Both the position numbers and the translations under genes were made by a program. From the NCBI GenBank assembly GCA_947258435.1, contig CAMYID010000015.1, positions 26,203 to 90,202 of the forward strand: a stretch of 64,000 bases of DNA. The letters are read 5' to 3'. The notes below the pieces were generated by a model. That model had not been told where the DNA came from. It did not search any database and was given only the letters and a program-made list of their open reading frames with translations. The stretch comes from an uncultured Alphaproteobacteria bacterium. GTDB taxonomy: Bacteria; Pseudomonadota; Alphaproteobacteria; UBA11222. Position 1 is the first letter of the stretch, and each line of letters begins with the position of its first letter. Positions 8,462-16,912 of the stretch are shown here, in pieces.

Positions 8462-9121
8462 ATGGTTTGCGGTAACCGGATGGGGTCATTGCTGCACGCA
8501 ATGACAAGAATAGCTTTTGTCTTTTTGTTGGGCTGTTTTCCGGCCTCTCACCCTCTATCGGCGGATCCGTTCCTGGCGGAGCCCCTGATTGTCGGGCTCG
8601 ATGTGGGGGAGGGCATTTTCCGGCTTCATCTGCTGGCGCAGAATGTCGGCGACATTGCACCGCATGCCGATGCCGTTGAACGGTATCGCGATGGCGTCGG
8701 GGCGGCGGGCAGACAGGCGACCGCGCCCGCGATCAAGGCGGAAACCGGTTTCGACCCGAGATCGGGGCATTCGGAAAAACTGGTCATTTTGTTTACGGTG
8801 GCTGCGGCACGGGCGGTGCTCGATCTGAGCTATTTCTATGCGGCTGAAGCGGAAAAGGAGGGGCGGCGCTTCCATGAACGCGGCGTGTGGCAGGCCTATC
8901 GCAACGGGCGGCAGGTTGACCGGGGCAGCTTCATTTCAGACTCAGACGATGGGTATTTTCGGCTGTTGATCTCGCCCCGTGCGCCGTTTGATCGGCTGGA
9001 GCTGAGCGCCACTCCCTATATTTCCGAGGATGGTGTGGACATAGCGCCGGGACTGATCCTTACCGATTCGAGTGATTTTCTGTTGCGCCGTATCGCTTAT
9101 ATCTCGGCCCCGCCGCAGTGA
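8462..9121 (+). CDS. Hypothetical exported protein
   Basis: A 219-residue protein I do not recognise. I chose ATG 8462 because a GGGGGGA ribosome site lies about 7 bases before it; ATG 8447 would add 5 residues. A signal peptide is clear: positive start, hydrophobic FVFLLGCFPA, and likely cleavage after the SHPLSA region. The mature part is a mixed alpha/beta sequence with RFHERGVWQAYRNGRQV and RAPFDRLELSATPY, suggesting a periplasmic beta-rich protein. It is divergent from mmcB and followed by an SDR gene 102 bases later. Confidence 0.65.
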   Translation: MVCGNRMGSLLHAMTRIAFVFLLGCFPASHPLSADPFLAEPLIVGLDVGEGIFRLHLLAQNVGDIAPHADAVERYRDGVGAAGRQATAPAIKAETGFDPRSGHSEKLVILFTVAAARAVLDLSYFYAAEAEKEGRRFHERGVWQAYRNGRQVDRGSFISDSDDGYFRLLISPRAPFDRLELSATPYISEDGVDIAPGLILTDSSDFLLRRIAYISAPPQ

Positions 9122-9223
9122 TCTGCCTGTATTATTTTTTCCGTTTGATGTTAGCTTGGAGCAATCTGACGGCATCTGGTGAAACAGGTGCCGCCCACAA
9201 GCTGACGTCAAATGGAAATTCAC

Positions 9224-9997
9224 ATGACAGGACGGGTTGAAGGTAAAGTTGCATTTGTCACCGGCGCTGCCCAGGGGCTTGGACAGGCCATGGCGATGAT
9301 GTTTGCGCGCCATGGGGCGAAGGTTGCCCTGACCGATATTAACGGGCCCGGACTTGAGGCCGCGGTTGCTGCAATCAATGCGGAACTGCCCGGCGCGGCA
9401 ATCGGCTTTGAACATGACGTGACCGATGAAGCGCGCTGGCAGGAAGTTTTGGCCGACACCGCCAACCGCTTTGGCGGGCTGCATATTCTGGTCAATAATG
9501 CCGGTGTGGCGAGTACGCAGTCCGTTGAGGATGAGACCTACGAAAACTGGCGGAAAGTGCATGCGATCGATCTCGACAGCGTGTTCTTCGGCTGCAAATA
9601 CGCAATTCCTCACATCCGGTCCGCCGGTGGCGGCTCGATCATCAATATTTCCTCTATTTCAGGGATCATCGCGGGTCACAACCTCGCCGCCTATAACTCC
9701 GCGAAGGCGGCGGTGCGGCATTTCACGAAATCCGTGGCGCTGCATTGCGCCAGGCGGCGATATAATATCCGCTGCAATTCGATCCATCCCGTTTTCGTGG
9801 CAACCCCGATACTTGACGGGCTGACCGGCAGTATGAACCGGGAAGAGGCACATGAAAAACTGGGGCGCCAGGTGCCGCTCGGGCGGATAGGGGAGCCTGA
9901 CGATATCGCTTATGGTGCATTGTATCTTGCCAGTGACGAATCGAAATTCATGACCGGCGCGGAACTCAAGATCGATGGCGGCATCAGTGCCATGTAA
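9224..9997 (+). CDS. SDR family NAD(P)-dependent oxidoreductase
   Basis: A classical short-chain dehydrogenase of 257 residues. It has the nucleotide-binding TGAAQGLGQ, the structural NNAG, Ser in NISSISG and the catalytic Y-x3-K in AAYNSAKAAV. Asp in LTDING, at the end of the second strand, favours NAD over NADP. The sequence looks like the 3-beta/20-beta-hydroxysteroid or cyclic alcohol dehydrogenase branch; the substrate is unknown. I start at ATG 9224 because GGAAAT sits 6 bases before it; ATG 9212 would add four residues (MEIH). Confidence 0.9.
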   Translation: MTGRVEGKVAFVTGAAQGLGQAMAMMFARHGAKVALTDINGPGLEAAVAAINAELPGAAIGFEHDVTDEARWQEVLADTANRFGGLHILVNNAGVASTQSVEDETYENWRKVHAIDLDSVFFGCKYAIPHIRSAGGGSIINISSISGIIAGHNLAAYNSAKAAVRHFTKSVALHCARRRYNIRCNSIHPVFVATPILDGLTGSMNREEAHEKLGRQVPLGRIGEPDDIAYGALYLASDESKFMTGAELKIDGGISAM

Positions 9998-10033
9998 GCC
10001 CGCGCGCATGGCGCGCTGTCAGGGATATCGGCA

Positions 10034-11362
10034 ATGGATTCCATAACGTCGGAAAAGATCGTTGAATGGTGGGCGCTGACCCTGCAATGGGTGAATGACA
10101 GTCTGTTCAGCGTGGCGGCCGGATGGCAACTGCTCGTCCTGCTTGCGGGGCTTGGGCTTGCGTCCCTGCTTGTCAGGCCGGTGCGAAATTTGCTGGCGGC
10201 GCAGCAACCGGGTTTCCTGCACCGTCATGCCCTGTTTTCCCGGGGGGTTGAAAAATTTCTTGCGCAGTTCCGGTTTATTGTCTGGCTTTTGCTGAGTTTC
10301 AGTGCGGTCGAGATAGCCGGGGCCATGGGGTGGCCGCACCGGATTCTGACGATTGCGACAAGCCTGCTCGCGGCCTGGGTCGTGATTCAGATAGCCTCGG
10401 CTTTTATTGGCAACCGTGCGCTGGCACAGATATTCGCGGCATTTGCCTGGACAATTGCCGCGCTCAATATTCTGGGCTGGTTACAGCCGGTGGCGCACAC
10501 CCTTGACGGGATCGCGTTTCAGGCCGGGGAGTTCCGCTTTTCGCTGCTGATGCTTGGCAAGGCCTTGCTGGTGATCGGGCTGCTTTTATGGCTTGCGGTG
10601 GTCTTTTCGGCATTCGTCGAACGGCGGCTGAAGGGCAGCAAGGATCTCAGCCCGGCAATGCAGGTGCTGCTTGGCAAGCTGGTGAAGCTGGCATTGATCG
10701 TGATCGCCATCCTTGCCGGGCTTGGCGCGGTGGGAATCGATATCACCACGCTTGCCATCTTCACCGGGGCGCTGGGATTCGGGATCGGCTTTGGCATGCA
10801 GAAGGTCGTTTCCAATCTGGTCAGCGGACTTATTCTGCTGCTCGACAAATCGATCAAACCGGGCGACGTCATCACGATCGGCGATACCTATGGCTGGGTT
10901 AATTCGATGGGCGCGCGTTATGTGTCGCTTGTGACCCGCAATGGTATCGAATATCTGGTGCCCAATGAGGACCTTATCACGCAGCAGGTGGAAAACTGGT
11001 CCTATAGTAACAAGCTTGTGCGGCAGGAAGTGATATTCGGCGTGTCCTATCATGCCGATATCCGGCTGGCCATGCGCCTGGCGATGGAGGCGGCGGGCGA
11101 AACGGACCGCATTCTGCGCGAGCCAAAGCCGAACTGCTTCATCCGGGGATTCGGGGACAGCTCGGTCGATCTGATCCTGCGTTTCTGGCTGCATGACCCC
11201 AAAGATGGCGTCGCCAATCTGAAAGGGGCCGTGCTGCTGGCGTTGTGGGACAAGTTGCACGAGAACGATATCGAAATCCCGTTCCCGCAGCGCGACCTGC
11301 ATTTGCGCAGTGCCGAACCGTTGCCGGTGCGGCTTGACGAAAGGGAAAACGGCGGCGTTTGA
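10034..11362 (+). CDS. Mechanosensitive ion channel (MscS family)
   Basis: A 442-residue MscS-type channel. Several hydrophobic segments occupy residues 30-230. The pore helix and start of the beta domain read ALGFGIGFGMQKVVSNLVSG, followed by LLLDKSIKPGDVITIG, the most conserved part of the family. The C-terminal cytoplasmic cage domain follows, with VPNEDLITQQVENWS and later VDLILRFW. It would open under membrane tension to release solutes at osmotic downshock. It has more N-terminal membrane segments than E. coli MscS (286 residues). AGGGA lies 8 bases before ATG 10034. Confidence 0.93.
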   Translation: MDSITSEKIVEWWALTLQWVNDSLFSVAAGWQLLVLLAGLGLASLLVRPVRNLLAAQQPGFLHRHALFSRGVEKFLAQFRFIVWLLLSFSAVEIAGAMGWPHRILTIATSLLAAWVVIQIASAFIGNRALAQIFAAFAWTIAALNILGWLQPVAHTLDGIAFQAGEFRFSLLMLGKALLVIGLLLWLAVVFSAFVERRLKGSKDLSPAMQVLLGKLVKLALIVIAILAGLGAVGIDITTLAIFTGALGFGIGFGMQKVVSNLVSGLILLLDKSIKPGDVITIGDTYGWVNSMGARYVSLVTRNGIEYLVPNEDLITQQVENWSYSNKLVRQEVIFGVSYHADIRLAMRLAMEAAGETDRILREPKPNCFIRGFGDSSVDLILRFWLHDPKDGVANLKGAVLLALWDKLHENDIEIPFPQRDLHLRSAEPLPVRLDERENGGV

Positions 11363-11453
11363 GCGAATGCACCGCCCAAAAGGGCGCAGGCTGTGCTGAA
11401 CTGACGGTTGCGGGTTGCGTCTGTCTCGCAGAACGCTATATTCCCGCACGCAA

Positions 11454-11546
11454 GGATGGGTGGCCGAGTGGTCGAAGGCGCACGCCTGGAAAGTGTGTAG
11501 GCGGTGACGAGCCGTCTCGTGGGTTCGAATCCCACCCCATCCGCCA
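11454..11546 (+). tRNA. tRNA-Ser (anticodon GGA)
   Basis: The acceptor stem GGATGGG (11454-11460) pairs with CCCATCC (11536-11542), followed by discriminator G and encoded CCA (11544-11546). The anticodon stem CACGC/GTGTG encloses the loop CTGGAAA with anticodon GGA at 11488-11490, reading UCC and UCU serine codons. The long variable arm, typical of serine tRNAs, and a normal T loop (GGTTCGAATCC) are present. Confidence 0.97.
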
Positions 11547-11654
11547 CGCCCGGTTCAGACTCGCGGAGCCGGAATATGCGGTGCGTTTGACGACATTGGG
11601 GTGCCGCGCGAAATCCCAGATGACAAACAGACATTCCGTTTGTAGCCTGGTTGC

Positions 11655-12491
11655 ATGTCGAGCCTGCCTTGGAGTGATCAAGAGAATGACCTGATCGTCG
11701 CAGATTACTTTGCGATGCGGGCAGATGATATTTCGGGGCGGCACTACAGCAAAGCAGAGCATCGGCGCAGGCTGCTGCCGCTGCTGAATGATCGCTCTGA
11801 AGGATCGGTTGAATTTAAGTACCAGAATATCAGTGCAGTTCTGAAGGGGCTCGGCGAAGACTGGATCCCCGGTTACAAGCCTGCTTTCAATTTCCAGATG
11901 GCTCTTGTCGATGCGGTAGCGCGCTGGTTGGCCTCAAACCCGGTCGGGCTTATCGATCAACCCGGGCTGAGTTCCCGAGATAGTCTGCGAGAGGTGGGGC
12001 AACTTTGGATCGGGCCGGCGCCGACATTGTCGAATAAACCTCCGCCCCAGGAGCTTGAGCAGACTCTGCATATTGCTCAGAAGTTTGACGTTGCCGGCAG
12101 GGATGCGCGTAACCGCGCGCTGGGGCGGGCCGGGGAAGAGCAGGTGTTGCTGTATGAGCAGGCTGCATTACGTTTTGAGGGGCGCGATGATCTGGCGCGC
12201 AACGTGCGATGGGTGTCCGAAGAAGAGGGAGATGGTGCGGGTTATGATATTGCCAGCTTTGCGCCGGATGGCCGTTCGCGTCTCATCGAGGTGAAGACAA
12301 CAAATGGTTGGGAACGCACACCTTTTTACATCAGCCGCAACGAACTGGCAGTTGCAGAAGAGCGGCGCGTGGACTGGTGCTTGTTCCGGCTGTGGAACTT
12401 TTCGCGTGAACCGAAAGCATTTGTGCTGCATCCGCCGCTGGATGCACATGTTTCGCTGATCGCAACGTCTTTTCAGGCGAACTTTGATTGA
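11655..12491 (+). CDS. DUF3883 domain protein, nuclease-like
   Basis: A 278-residue protein. The N-terminal part (LPWSDQENDLIVADYFAMRA) looks like the helix-rich module often found before DUF3883. The C-terminal DUF3883 domain has the arrangement of a PD-(D/E)xK nuclease: Glu in GRAGEEQVLLYE, Asp in GAGYDIASF, E-x-K in RLIEVKTTN, then YISRNELAVAEE. Such proteins occur with restriction-modification and other defence genes, but here it stands alone, 108 bases after tRNA-Ser. That position is common for acquired genes, although no integrase or tRNA-end repeat is seen. Function as a nuclease is inference from motif order. Confidence 0.8.
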   Translation: MSSLPWSDQENDLIVADYFAMRADDISGRHYSKAEHRRRLLPLLNDRSEGSVEFKYQNISAVLKGLGEDWIPGYKPAFNFQMALVDAVARWLASNPVGLIDQPGLSSRDSLREVGQLWIGPAPTLSNKPPPQELEQTLHIAQKFDVAGRDARNRALGRAGEEQVLLYEQAALRFEGRDDLARNVRWVSEEEGDGAGYDIASFAPDGRSRLIEVKTTNGWERTPFYISRNELAVAEERRVDWCLFRLWNFSREPKAFVLHPPLDAHVSLIATSFQANFD

Positions 12492-12682
12492 GGGGCAGCC
12501 GGATGCGCCATGCCGGCGAAGGCTATCTGCTGTGCGGCATATCGTGGGGCTGTCAGTTCTTGTAGCGACCTTTCCATGCACCCGCTTCCCTCTGTTCCAG
12601 GTGTCGTTGCAATCGGTTTTTGGCGAAGTTCCCCTTTCTTTTCTGGTAACTTTTGCAATCTGTGCTGTTTTTGCGGCGCATT

Positions 12683-12703
12683 ATATGCTGCAATGCAGCA
12701 TAT
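12683..12703. promoter_or_regulatory. 21-bp palindrome upstream of the ATP-grasp/Anbu operon
   Basis: ATATGCTGC (12683-12691) and GCAGCATAT (12695-12703) are perfect 9-bp arms around AAT. The site lies 33 bases before the start codon at 12737, where an operator or promoter would be. Its core CTGC-N3-GCAG has the form recalled for binding sites of the PHA regulator PhaR; a PHA synthase gene lies 5 kb away, but any link is speculation. Confidence 0.45.
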
Positions 12704-12736
12704 CGTATTGTGTGTCTGTACAGGGAAGGACAAGGA

Positions 12737-14224
12737 TTGCGGGGCGAGGCTGAACGCTTTTTTGATGAGTTGGGGGCGGTGGAGAATCCGCGCGCGGCAT
12801 ATCGCCTGCTGGCGGAGTGGTTGGCGAATACGCCGCCGGAAATTTTCGAAAAACGGCGCCAGAACGCTGAAATCCTGTTCCGCCGGATCGGCATTACCTT
12901 TGCCGTCTATGGCGATGGCGGCGACCCTGAGCGGATCATCCCTTTCGATGTGATTCCCCGTCTCCTCGACGCCGAGGAATGGCGTTTCCTGGTGCGCGGG
13001 CTTGAACAGCGGGTCAATGCGCTGAATGCTTTTTTGCATGATGTTTATCATGAACGGGAAATTCTGCGCGCCGGCGTGGTGCCCGAACAGCTTGTGTTTC
13101 AGAACGCGTCTTTCGCGCCTGAGATGTGCGGTGTGTCGGTGCCGCGCAATGTCTATACGCAGATTGCCGGTATCGACATGGTGCGAACCGGCGAGAAGGA
13201 GTTTTTCGTTCTCGAAGACAATGTGCGTACCCCGTCGGGTGTATCCTACATGCTTGAAAACCGGGAAATGATGATGCGCCTGTTTCCCGACCTGTTCGCG
13301 CAGCACAGGATCGCGCCTGTCGAACAATATCCCGAAGCGCTGCTCGAAACGCTGCAATCGGTGGCGGGGCCTTATTGCGATGGCGAGCCGGTGGTAGCCG
13401 TGCTGACGCCGGGTCATTTCAACAGCGCCTATTTTGAGCATTCTTTCCTTGCCGACCAGATGGGGGTCGAACTTGTCGAGGGGAGCGATCTGTTTGTGCG
13501 CGATAATTTCGTCTTCATGCGGACGACACAGGGGCCGCAGAAGGTCGATATTCTGTATCGCAGGATAGATGACGGTTTTCTCGACCCGTTATGTTTTCGC
13601 CCCGATTCTGCATTGGGTGTGCCCGGGCTGATGAATGCCTATCGCGCGGGCACTATCAATCTCGCCAATGCGGTGGGAACCGGAATTGCGGATGATAAAG
13701 AGATTTATATGTATGTGCCCAAGATGATCAGCTTCTATCTCGGTGAGGAACCGATCCTCAAGAATGTGGCGACATATGCCTGCGGTGACCCCGATACTTG
13801 CGCCTATGTGCTTGAGAATCTGTCCGAGCTTGTCGTCAAGGAAGTGCATGGATCGGGGGGGTACGGGATGCTGGTTGGCCCTGCATCGACCCGAGAGGAA
13901 TGTGCCGACTATGCCGAGCGGATCAAAGCCAATCCGGGCGGTTTTATCGCGCAGCCGACCCTGTCGCTCAGTACCTGTCCGACTTTTGTCGGCAGCGGGG
14001 TCGCGCCGCGGCATGTGGATTTCAGGCCCTTTGTTCTGAGCGGCGACAGGGTGCGGATCGTGCCCGGCGGATTGACGCGCGTTGCATTGAAGGAAGGCTC
14101 GCTGGTGGTGAATTCAAGTCAGGGCGGGGGCACCAAGGATACCTGGGTGCTTGAGGCGTCAGAGGCGCCGGCCGGTCCCGCGGATGCAGCATCATCGCCT
14201 GTGGATACGAGCATGGAGCAATAA
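12737..14224 (+). CDS. Circularly permuted type 2 ATP-grasp protein
   Basis: A 495-residue member of the circularly permuted ATP-grasp family (CP_ATPgrasp_2). Recognisable parts are ENPRAAYRLLAEWLANTPPE near the start, VPRNVYTQIAGIDMVRT, EDNVRTPSGVSYMLENR in the middle, and LVVKEVHGSGGYGML plus DFRPFVLSG toward the end. The best start is TTG 12737: AAGGA lies exactly 6 bases before it and family homology begins soon after; no good ATG or GTG exists there. ATP-grasp proteins join a carboxylate to an amine, but this one's substrates are unknown. It heads the four-gene operon ending in Anbu, an association known in many proteobacteria. The next gene overlaps its stop (TAATG). Confidence 0.92.
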   Translation: MRGEAERFFDELGAVENPRAAYRLLAEWLANTPPEIFEKRRQNAEILFRRIGITFAVYGDGGDPERIIPFDVIPRLLDAEEWRFLVRGLEQRVNALNAFLHDVYHEREILRAGVVPEQLVFQNASFAPEMCGVSVPRNVYTQIAGIDMVRTGEKEFFVLEDNVRTPSGVSYMLENREMMMRLFPDLFAQHRIAPVEQYPEALLETLQSVAGPYCDGEPVVAVLTPGHFNSAYFEHSFLADQMGVELVEGSDLFVRDNFVFMRTTQGPQKVDILYRRIDDGFLDPLCFRPDSALGVPGLMNAYRAGTINLANAVGTGIADDKEIYMYVPKMISFYLGEEPILKNVATYACGDPDTCAYVLENLSELVVKEVHGSGGYGMLVGPASTREECADYAERIKANPGGFIAQPTLSLSTCPTFVGSGVAPRHVDFRPFVLSGDRVRIVPGGLTRVALKEGSLVVNSSQGGGTKDTWVLEASEAPAGPADAASSPVDTSMEQ

Positions 14225-15168
14225 TGTTAAGTCGTACGGCCGACAATCTGTACTGGTTGTCGCGTTATATGGAGCGAGCGGAAAATCTCGCCCGTATTCT
14301 CGATGTCGGGCTGCGTATGTCCATGTTGCCGCATCTTGAAGGCGGTGCGGTCAGCGAATGGCGTTCAACGCTTGCCGCGGCAGGCGGTCTTGCGGGATTT
14401 GATGCGCATTTTGATGAAACCACCGCCCAGCATGTGGTGGAATATCTCGCCTTTGATCCGCAGAACCCCTCAAGCATCCGCAATTGTATCAAAGTGGCAC
14501 GTGAAAACGGTCGTGCGGTGCGCACCGCATTGACCGGCGAAATGTGGGAAAGCCTGAATGCTACCTGGCTCGAACTCGCTGATGTTCATCCGCAAAATCT
14601 CGAGCGTGGGGAGATTGCGGCTTTCCTCGACTGGGTCAAGGAGCGCTCCTTACAGTTCCGGGGCAGCGCATATGGTTCGATGCTGCGCAATGACGGTTTC
14701 TTTTTCACCCGCCTTGGCACCTTCATCGAACGTGGCGATAACACGGCGCGCATTCTCGATGTGAAATATCACGTGCTGCTGCCGCAGACAGAGCGGGTTG
14801 GCGGCAGTCTGGATCATTATCAATGGGCGGCGATCCTGCGCTCTGTCTCCGCGCTTGGCAGCTATCATTGGGTCTATCGCGATAATCTCAAGCCGTGGCA
14901 GATTGCTGAACTGCTGATATTGCGGCCCGAAATGCCCCGTTCACTGAGCGCCTGTCTGGCGGAGGTGAATAATTATCTCGACCGGCTGGCATTGGCTTAC
15001 GGGGCGACCGGCGAAACCCAGCGGCTTGCCGGGCAGTTGCATGCCGAGCTTCGCTATGGCCGCATCGATCAGATTTTCCAGGCCGGGCTGCATGAGTTTC
15101 TGACCGATTTTATCGGCAAGAACAGGCATCTGAGCAGCGAAATTTCAACGCAATATCTGATTGGATAG
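14224..15168 (+). CDS. Alpha-E domain-containing protein
   Basis: A 314-residue all-helical protein of the alpha-E family. The N terminus MLSRTADNLYWLSRYMERAENLARILDVG is the classic opening of the family (quoted here as MLSRTADNLYWLSRYMERAE). GDNTARILDVKYH and YHWVYRDNLKPWQIAELLIL are further family blocks. The function is unknown; the family is found next to circularly permuted ATP-grasp and transglutaminase genes, as here. Its ATG overlaps the stop of the ATP-grasp gene, so translation is coupled, and the transglutaminase gene follows after 6 bases. Confidence 0.93.
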   Translation: MLSRTADNLYWLSRYMERAENLARILDVGLRMSMLPHLEGGAVSEWRSTLAAAGGLAGFDAHFDETTAQHVVEYLAFDPQNPSSIRNCIKVARENGRAVRTALTGEMWESLNATWLELADVHPQNLERGEIAAFLDWVKERSLQFRGSAYGSMLRNDGFFFTRLGTFIERGDNTARILDVKYHVLLPQTERVGGSLDHYQWAAILRSVSALGSYHWVYRDNLKPWQIAELLILRPEMPRSLSACLAEVNNYLDRLALAYGATGETQRLAGQLHAELRYGRIDQIFQAGLHEFLTDFIGKNRHLSSEISTQYLIG

Positions 15169-15174
15169 TCACCC

Positions 15175-16008
15175 ATGCTGCTGCAGATCGAACATGATAC
15201 CTTTTATCGCTATGACGCGCCGCTGCGTTACACGATCCAGACATTGCGGCTCAGCCCGAAAAATGAGCCGATGCAACAGATTATGCGGTGGCGGATTGAG
15301 ACAAACCAGAATGGGTTCATGCCGCAGTGTGAGGATTCTTTCGGCAATATCACCCATACCCTGGCGATAGACCGCCCGCACGACTATGTCAGCGTCAAAG
15401 TGAGCGGAGAGGTGCTGACCCGCGATACAGGCGGTGTATTCGGTTTCGGGACTGAAACTATGCCTGTTGCCGTATATCTGCGCGAAACAGACCTCACCGC
15501 GGCGGACGCAGCCATGACAGAGTTTGCCGAACAGCTGCGTAGTGGCAGTCGCGGGGCGGATTTGTCCGAGATCGAGCTGATGCACAGATTATGCGAGGCA
15601 ATTGCCGATACGGTTGCTTACCGTATCGGCGAGACGCATTCGGAGACAAGCGCCGCCAGGGCCTTTGCCCAGCAGCAGGGGGTTTGCCAGGACCATGCGC
15701 ATATTTTTGTCGCCTGCGCCCGGCGGCTCGGTGTGCCCGCCCGCTATGTCAGCGGCTATATGTTTCATGATCCCCACGGCGCGGAGGGTGAGGCGGCGCA
15801 TGCCTGGGCGGAAGCCTATATTCCCGATCTGGGCTGGGTGGGGTTTGACCCATCGAACCGCCAGTCCCCGACCGAGGCCTATGTCCGGATGGCGGTCGGT
15901 CTGGACTATCGTGGCGCCGCGCCGATTCTGGGTTTGCGGCATGGCGGTGGCGAAGAAGACCTGGAAGTCAAAGTCCGGATTTCGCAGGCCCACTCGGTCA
16001 ATCAATGA
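15175..16008 (+). CDS. Transglutaminase-like cysteine peptidase family protein
   Basis: A 277-residue protein with a bacterial transglutaminase N-terminal domain (LLQIEHDTFYRYDAPLRYTI, residues 1-90) and a transglutaminase core. The triad is visible: Cys171 in GVCQDHAH, His209 in AAHAWAEAYI and Asp225 in GFDPSNRQSP. The fold acts on amide bonds as a protease, amidase or cross-linker. Third gene of the Anbu operon, 6 bases after the alpha-E gene. With the ATP-grasp enzyme it could make and break the same isopeptide-like bond; that is inference. Confidence 0.93.
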   Translation: MLLQIEHDTFYRYDAPLRYTIQTLRLSPKNEPMQQIMRWRIETNQNGFMPQCEDSFGNITHTLAIDRPHDYVSVKVSGEVLTRDTGGVFGFGTETMPVAVYLRETDLTAADAAMTEFAEQLRSGSRGADLSEIELMHRLCEAIADTVAYRIGETHSETSAARAFAQQQGVCQDHAHIFVACARRLGVPARYVSGYMFHDPHGAEGEAAHAWAEAYIPDLGWVGFDPSNRQSPTEAYVRMAVGLDYRGAAPILGLRHGGGEEDLEVKVRISQAHSVNQ

Positions 16009-16087
16009 TTAAACCGTCGCTTGTAAAGTAACCTGGTCCACCCCATCTCTGCGCTGCGTTGTGCGTACTTTTTTGGAGATTTGTTCG

Positions 16088-16843
16088 GTGACATATTGTG
16101 TTGGCCTGTTGACCCAAGACGGTCTGGTCATGTTGGCGGATACGCGAACAAATGCCGGGATCGATCACATATCCTGTTTTCGCAAGCTGTATGCGTGGGA
16201 AGCGCCCGGAGAGCGGGTAATCGCCGCGGCCGCCGCCGGCAACCTCGCGATCACCCAGGCGGTGATCAACCTTGTCGAGGAAGGGGTTGAGAACCCCGCA
16301 ACCGGCGAAGCCGAGACCATTCACAGCGTGCAGAGCATGTTTGGCGCCGCGCAGCTGTTCGGTCGCGCATTGCGCAGCGTTTATGACAGCGACGCCCAGT
16401 CAATGCAGTCACGCGATGCGGAATTCAGCGCAACGTTCCTGCTGGGCGGTCAGGTGGCCGGCCGGAATGTGCGGCTGTTTCATATCTATTCAGCGGGCAA
16501 CTTCATCGAAGCGACACCTGACACCTCGTTCTTCCAGATCGGTGAGCATAAATACGGCAAACCTATCCTTGATCGGGTATTCAGCTTCAATACGCCGCTC
16601 GTCGACAGTGTGAAGCTGGCGCTGATCTCGATGGACTCTACCCTGCGCAGTAATCTCAGCGTCGGCATGCCCTGTGATCTGCTGGTTTACAGGCGTGATA
16701 CGATGGCAATCGAGACCACCTACCGGATTGATGAAACTGACCCTTATTTTCTCGGCCTGCGGGATTTATGGTCGGATGCCTTGCGTACAGCCTATCTTGC
16801 AGTACCCAATCCGCCCTGGATGGGTGGCCAGGGTGAGGCATAG
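16088..16843 (+). CDS. Anbu proteasome-type protease
   Basis: A 251-residue Ntn-hydrolase of the Anbu (ancestral beta subunit, BPH) type. GTG 16088 is the right start because removal of Met exposes Thr1 (TYCVGLLTQDG). The proteasome-like active site follows: Asp17 and Arg19 in ADTRTNAG, and Lys32 in CFRKLYAWE. Later blocks include AAAAAGNLAITQAV and STLRSNLSVGMPCDLLVY. Known Anbu assembles into open helical or lock-washer particles; its natural substrate is not established. It is the fourth gene of the operon with ATP-grasp, alpha-E and transglutaminase, 79 bases after the third, the same company it keeps in other proteobacteria. Confidence 0.95.
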   Translation: MTYCVGLLTQDGLVMLADTRTNAGIDHISCFRKLYAWEAPGERVIAAAAAGNLAITQAVINLVEEGVENPATGEAETIHSVQSMFGAAQLFGRALRSVYDSDAQSMQSRDAEFSATFLLGGQVAGRNVRLFHIYSAGNFIEATPDTSFFQIGEHKYGKPILDRVFSFNTPLVDSVKLALISMDSTLRSNLSVGMPCDLLVYRRDTMAIETTYRIDETDPYFLGLRDLWSDALRTAYLAVPNPPWMGGQGEA

Positions 16844-16854
16844 CGATCCGTGGT

Positions 16855-16890
16855 CCGGCGCCGGATCGTTTCAGGCGCCGGTAATTTCTG
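16855..16890 (+). terminator. GC-rich hairpin after the Anbu gene
   Basis: CCGGCGCC (16855-16862) pairs with GGCGCCGG (16874-16881) around an 11-base loop and is followed by TAATTTCT. The 8-bp all-GC stem lies 12 bases past the Anbu stop and before the end of the convergent cupin gene. The T-tract is poor, so termination may be partial. Confidence 0.5.
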
Positions 16891-16912
16891 GTAGCTGCGG
16901 CCCTCTATCGGT

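Noticed and set aside
11547..11654. Integration site or tRNA 3'-end repeat after tRNA-Ser
   Set aside because: I found no second copy of the tRNA end and no integrase gene nearby by reading.
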